Below are positions 7,675-8,603 of a DNA stretch of 8,603 bases, in pieces. Origin of the DNA: CAYYHA01 sp964471535 (lineage in GTDB: Bacteria > Myxococcota > Myxococcia > SLRQ01). The translations under genes were made by a program, and so were the position numbers. The DNA is taken from positions 1-8,603 of the forward strand of contig CAYYHA010000185.1 of assembly GCA_964471535.1 (NCBI GenBank), given 5' to 3'. The notes under the pieces were generated by a model. The model saw only the letters and a program-made list of their open reading frames with translations. It ran no database searches and was not told the origin of the DNA. Numbering within the stretch: the stretch's first letter is position 1; every line of letters starts with the position of its first letter.

Positions 7675-7679
7675 CCTCC
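7675..7679 (-). promoter_or_regulatory. Shine-Dalgarno that fixes the lipoprotein start
   Basis: The minus strand reads GGAGG, followed by AATGCCC and then ATG. The 7-nt spacing suits the ATG at 7667, while the nearer ATG at 7673 is too close. This trims 19 residues from the longest open frame and puts a short basic n-region directly before the lipoprotein hydrophobic core. Confidence 0.6.
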
Positions 7680-7692
7680 CTTCGGCACCTTA

Positions 7693-7704
7693 TCGAAGCT
7701 TCGA
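7693..7704. promoter_or_regulatory. Perfect 12-bp palindrome in the divergent intergenic region (possible operator)
   Basis: TCGAAGCTTCGA is a perfect palindrome located between the divergent lipoprotein (start 7667) and 59-aa peptide (start 7800) genes. It directly abuts an A-rich run and the TTGACC element at 7710-7715. Its position just upstream of a possible -35 and 26 nt before the opposite gene suits a regulator binding site acting on either gene. It is not a terminator: the T-run on the minus strand precedes rather than follows the stem. No second copy was noticed in the window. Confidence 0.3.
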
Positions 7705-7738
7705 AAAAATTGACCCCCTCCCACTCTGTGGCACGGTG
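7704..7738 (+). promoter_or_regulatory. Possible promoter of the 59-aa secreted peptide gene
   Basis: An A/T-rich stretch (7704-7710) that could serve as an UP element runs into TTGACC (7710-7715), the same -35-like hexamer seen before the chemoreceptor gene. The -10 is poor: ACGGTG at 17-bp spacing (7733-7738) hardly matches the consensus. If used, it would give a leader of roughly 55 nt before the ATG at 7800. The A/T island is conspicuous in this GC-rich DNA, but the call is tentative. Confidence 0.3.
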
Positions 7739-7799
7739 TGGGTGCAGGTCGCCGCCCCGCGACCTTCTCTCACCTCTTTCTACACTCGGAGTCGAAGCG

Positions 7800-7979
7800 A
7801 TGAAGCTCATGCGGATCCTCCCCTTCGCCCTCGGCATCCTCGTTCTGGCGCTCGCCGGTGTGCACCTCTCCTCCGCCCATGCGACGACCACACCCGCCAA
7901 GGCGGCGGTGGAATCGGCCATCCAGGCGCAACTCGATGCGCGGCTCGGCGTGCTTCTGCGCGAACTCCGCCGCGGCTAG
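7800..7979 (+). CDS. Small secreted peptide, 59 aa, unknown function
   Basis: The ATG at 7800 is preceded by GGAG (7788-7791) with an 8-nt spacer. The product starts MKLMRILPFALG and has a strongly hydrophobic core and a typical Ala-His-Ala cleavage site after residue 28. The mature peptide would be only 31 residues: a short TTTPAK head and then a predicted amphipathic helix containing VESAIQAQLDARLGVLLREL and a basic RRG end. The open frame extends upstream to 7476, overlapping the lipoprotein gene on the other strand, but the ribosome-binding site and signal peptide favour this start. It is divergent from the lipoprotein gene and lies 66 bp before the CarD-family gene. It resembles no family I can name. 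The secretory signal is clear; expression and role are not. Confidence 0.6.
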   Translation: MKLMRILPFALGILVLALAGVHLSSAHATTTPAKAAVESAIQAQLDARLGVLLRELRRG

Positions 7980-7987
7980 GCGCGGCG
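7968..7987 (+). terminator. GC-rich hairpin at the end of the 59-aa gene (possible terminator)
   Basis: CGCCGCG (7968-7974) and CGCGGCG (7981-7987) form a perfect 7-bp stem with a 6-nt loop that contains the TAG stop codon. It is followed by AAAGG rather than a T-tract, so it is at best a weak intrinsic terminator. Its position, just upstream of the candidate CarD-family promoter, would separate the two genes. Confidence 0.3.
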
Positions 7988-8007
7988 AAAGGCCCCACCC
8001 CCGCCAA

Positions 8008-8036
8008 TTGGCCCGTCGGATACGCCGTGGTACACC
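8008..8036 (+). promoter_or_regulatory. Candidate extended -10 promoter of the CarD-family gene
   Basis: TTGGCC (8008-8013; 4 of 6 to the -35 consensus) is followed after 17 bp by TACACC (8031-8036; 3 of 6), which is preceded by TGG, giving an extended -10 TGn element. The -10 hexamer ends 9 nt before the ATG at 8046, the same distance as at the chemoreceptor gene. No Shine-Dalgarno is visible, so a leaderless or nearly leaderless message is possible. The match is moderate and made by eye. Confidence 0.35.
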
Positions 8037-8045
8037 CTCGGCTCC

Positions 8046-8603
8046 ATGGAGCTTACGAAGGGGCAGCGCGTCGTCTACCCGGGCCAAGGCATCCATCGGG
8101 TCGAGGGCATCGACGAGATGGAGATCGGGGGGCTGCGCCAGGCCTTCGTGACCCTGAAGCGCGAGCGTGATGGGGCGACGGTGCGCATTCCCGAGCACCG
8201 GGTCGGTCAGGTCGGCCTGCGGCCGGTCGCCTCCGCCGAGCAGGGCCTCTCGGCGCTCGAGTGCCTGCGCACCCCCGACCCGGATCCGGAGATGGACTGG
8301 AAGCGCCGGCAGCGCGCTCACCAGGACCTCATCGCCGACGGATCCCTCCTCGGCATCGCGCAGGTGCTGCGCACGCTGCACTCGATCTCCTACGTACGTG
8401 CCCTCCCCGACAAGGAGCGGGCCATCTACGACCACATGCGGCACCTGCTCGTCGAGGAGCTGTCGGTGATCTTCGGGCTGCCGGTGGGGGCGGCGGAGGA
8501 CCAGATCGACCTCGCCCTCGAGCCGCCTCGGCACGAACGCAAGAAGCCGGCTGCCACCAAGAAGGCTGCCACCAAGAAGGCTGCCACCAAGAAGGCTGCC
8601 ACC
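8046..8603 (+). CDS. CarD/CdnL-family transcription regulator with a lysine-rich repeat tail (3' end outside window)
   Basis: Proteins of this family bind the RNA polymerase beta subunit and stabilise open promoter complexes; in Myxococcus the CdnL member is essential and CarD acts in light and development responses. The 186 codons here are open to the window edge. Residues 1-60 form the RNAP-interacting, Tudor-like domain (KGQRVVYPGQGIHRVEGID, then TVRIPEHRVGQVGLRPV). Residues about 80-165 form the helical DNA-contacting domain (MDWKRRQRAHQDLIADGS, IAQVLRTLH, HLLVEELSVIFG). W85 aligns with the conserved Trp that wedges into the upstream edge of the transcription bubble in CarD/CdnL proteins. 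From 166 the chain turns into KKPAAT and three KKAAT repeats, a histone H1-like basic tail absent from M. xanthus CdnL; M. xanthus CarD carries an HMGA-like tail instead. Domain family firm; CdnL-like versus CarD-like role unresolved because the end is missing. Confidence 0.9.
   Translation, partial: MELTKGQRVVYPGQGIHRVEGIDEMEIGGLRQAFVTLKRERDGATVRIPEHRVGQVGLRPVASAEQGLSALECLRTPDPDPEMDWKRRQRAHQDLIADGSLLGIAQVLRTLHSISYVRALPDKERAIYDHMRHLLVEELSVIFGLPVGAAEDQIDLALEPPRHERKKPAATKKAATKKAATKKAAT
8541..8603 (+). repeat. 15-bp tandem repeat encoding KKAAT
   Basis: An 18-bp variant unit (8541-8558, encoding KKPAAT) is followed by three identical 15-bp units, AAGAAGGCTGCCACC, at 8559-8573, 8574-8588 and 8589-8603. 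The array continues past the window edge, so the copy number is unknown. Units are identical at the DNA level, including synonymous positions, which points to recent expansion by slippage or recombination. Because 15 is a multiple of three, copy changes would lengthen or shorten the basic tail without shifting the frame. Confidence 0.9.

Noticed and set aside
7476..7799. Extended N-terminus for the 59-aa peptide (167 codons in frame)
   Set aside because: The extension overlaps the lipoprotein gene antisense and would bury the signal peptide internally. The GGAG with 8-nt spacing at 7788-7791 supports the ATG at 7800.
1..8603. CRISPR arrays, tRNA/rRNA genes, insertion sequences, phage attachment sites
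   Set aside because: No spaced direct repeats, no cloverleaf or rRNA-like sequence, no transposase or terminal inverted repeats were seen; composition is uniform across the window.

Overview
The window is about 70% GC with dense coding and very GC-rich third codon positions. Three features suggest a myxobacterium-like deltaproteobacterium (Myxococcota): a CarD/CdnL-family RNA polymerase-binding regulator with a lysine-rich tail, a receiver-DUF4388(PATAN)-J-domain-TPR protein, and a large multi-spanning chemoreceptor-like protein. The lineage is inferred from gene content and composition, not from a marker gene.

Region 1 (1-7313) holds three large genes on the + strand: a 6-TM methyl-accepting chemotaxis-type transducer (87-2762), a long-form SppA signal peptide peptidase with a beta-barrel-like N-terminal extension (2787-5273), and a response regulator that continues through DUF4388/PATAN, a degenerate J-domain and TPR repeats (5319-7313). 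Gaps are only 24 and 45 bp and no convincing terminator lies between them, so they could be one transcript. A candidate sigma70-type promoter (49-77) sits so close to the GTG start of the first gene that its mRNA would be nearly leaderless.

Region 2 (7314-7979) holds two small envelope genes. A minus-strand lipoprotein (7353-7667) converges on the response regulator; an imperfect hairpin spans the two facing stop codons. A divergently transcribed 59-aa secreted peptide gene (7800-7979) follows. The 132-bp divergent region carries a perfect 12-bp palindrome beside an A-rich run and a TTGACC element.

Region 3 (8046-8603) is the start of a CarD/CdnL-family gene that runs off the right edge while encoding a KKAAT repeat tail built from a 15-bp tandem DNA repeat. 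Its candidate promoter lies at the same distance from the start codon (9 nt after the -10 hexamer) as that of the first gene.

How the genes may work together (inference): the transducer could feed a signalling kinase outside the window, the receiver protein could be an output, and SppA would digest membrane or signal-peptide remnants in the envelope. No cheA, cheW, cheR or cheB is present here, so a functional link among the three rests only on spacing and orientation. The most unusual points are the barrel-like extension on SppA, the HSD replacement in the J-domain, the variant transducer tip, and the repeat-encoded basic tail of the CarD-family protein.
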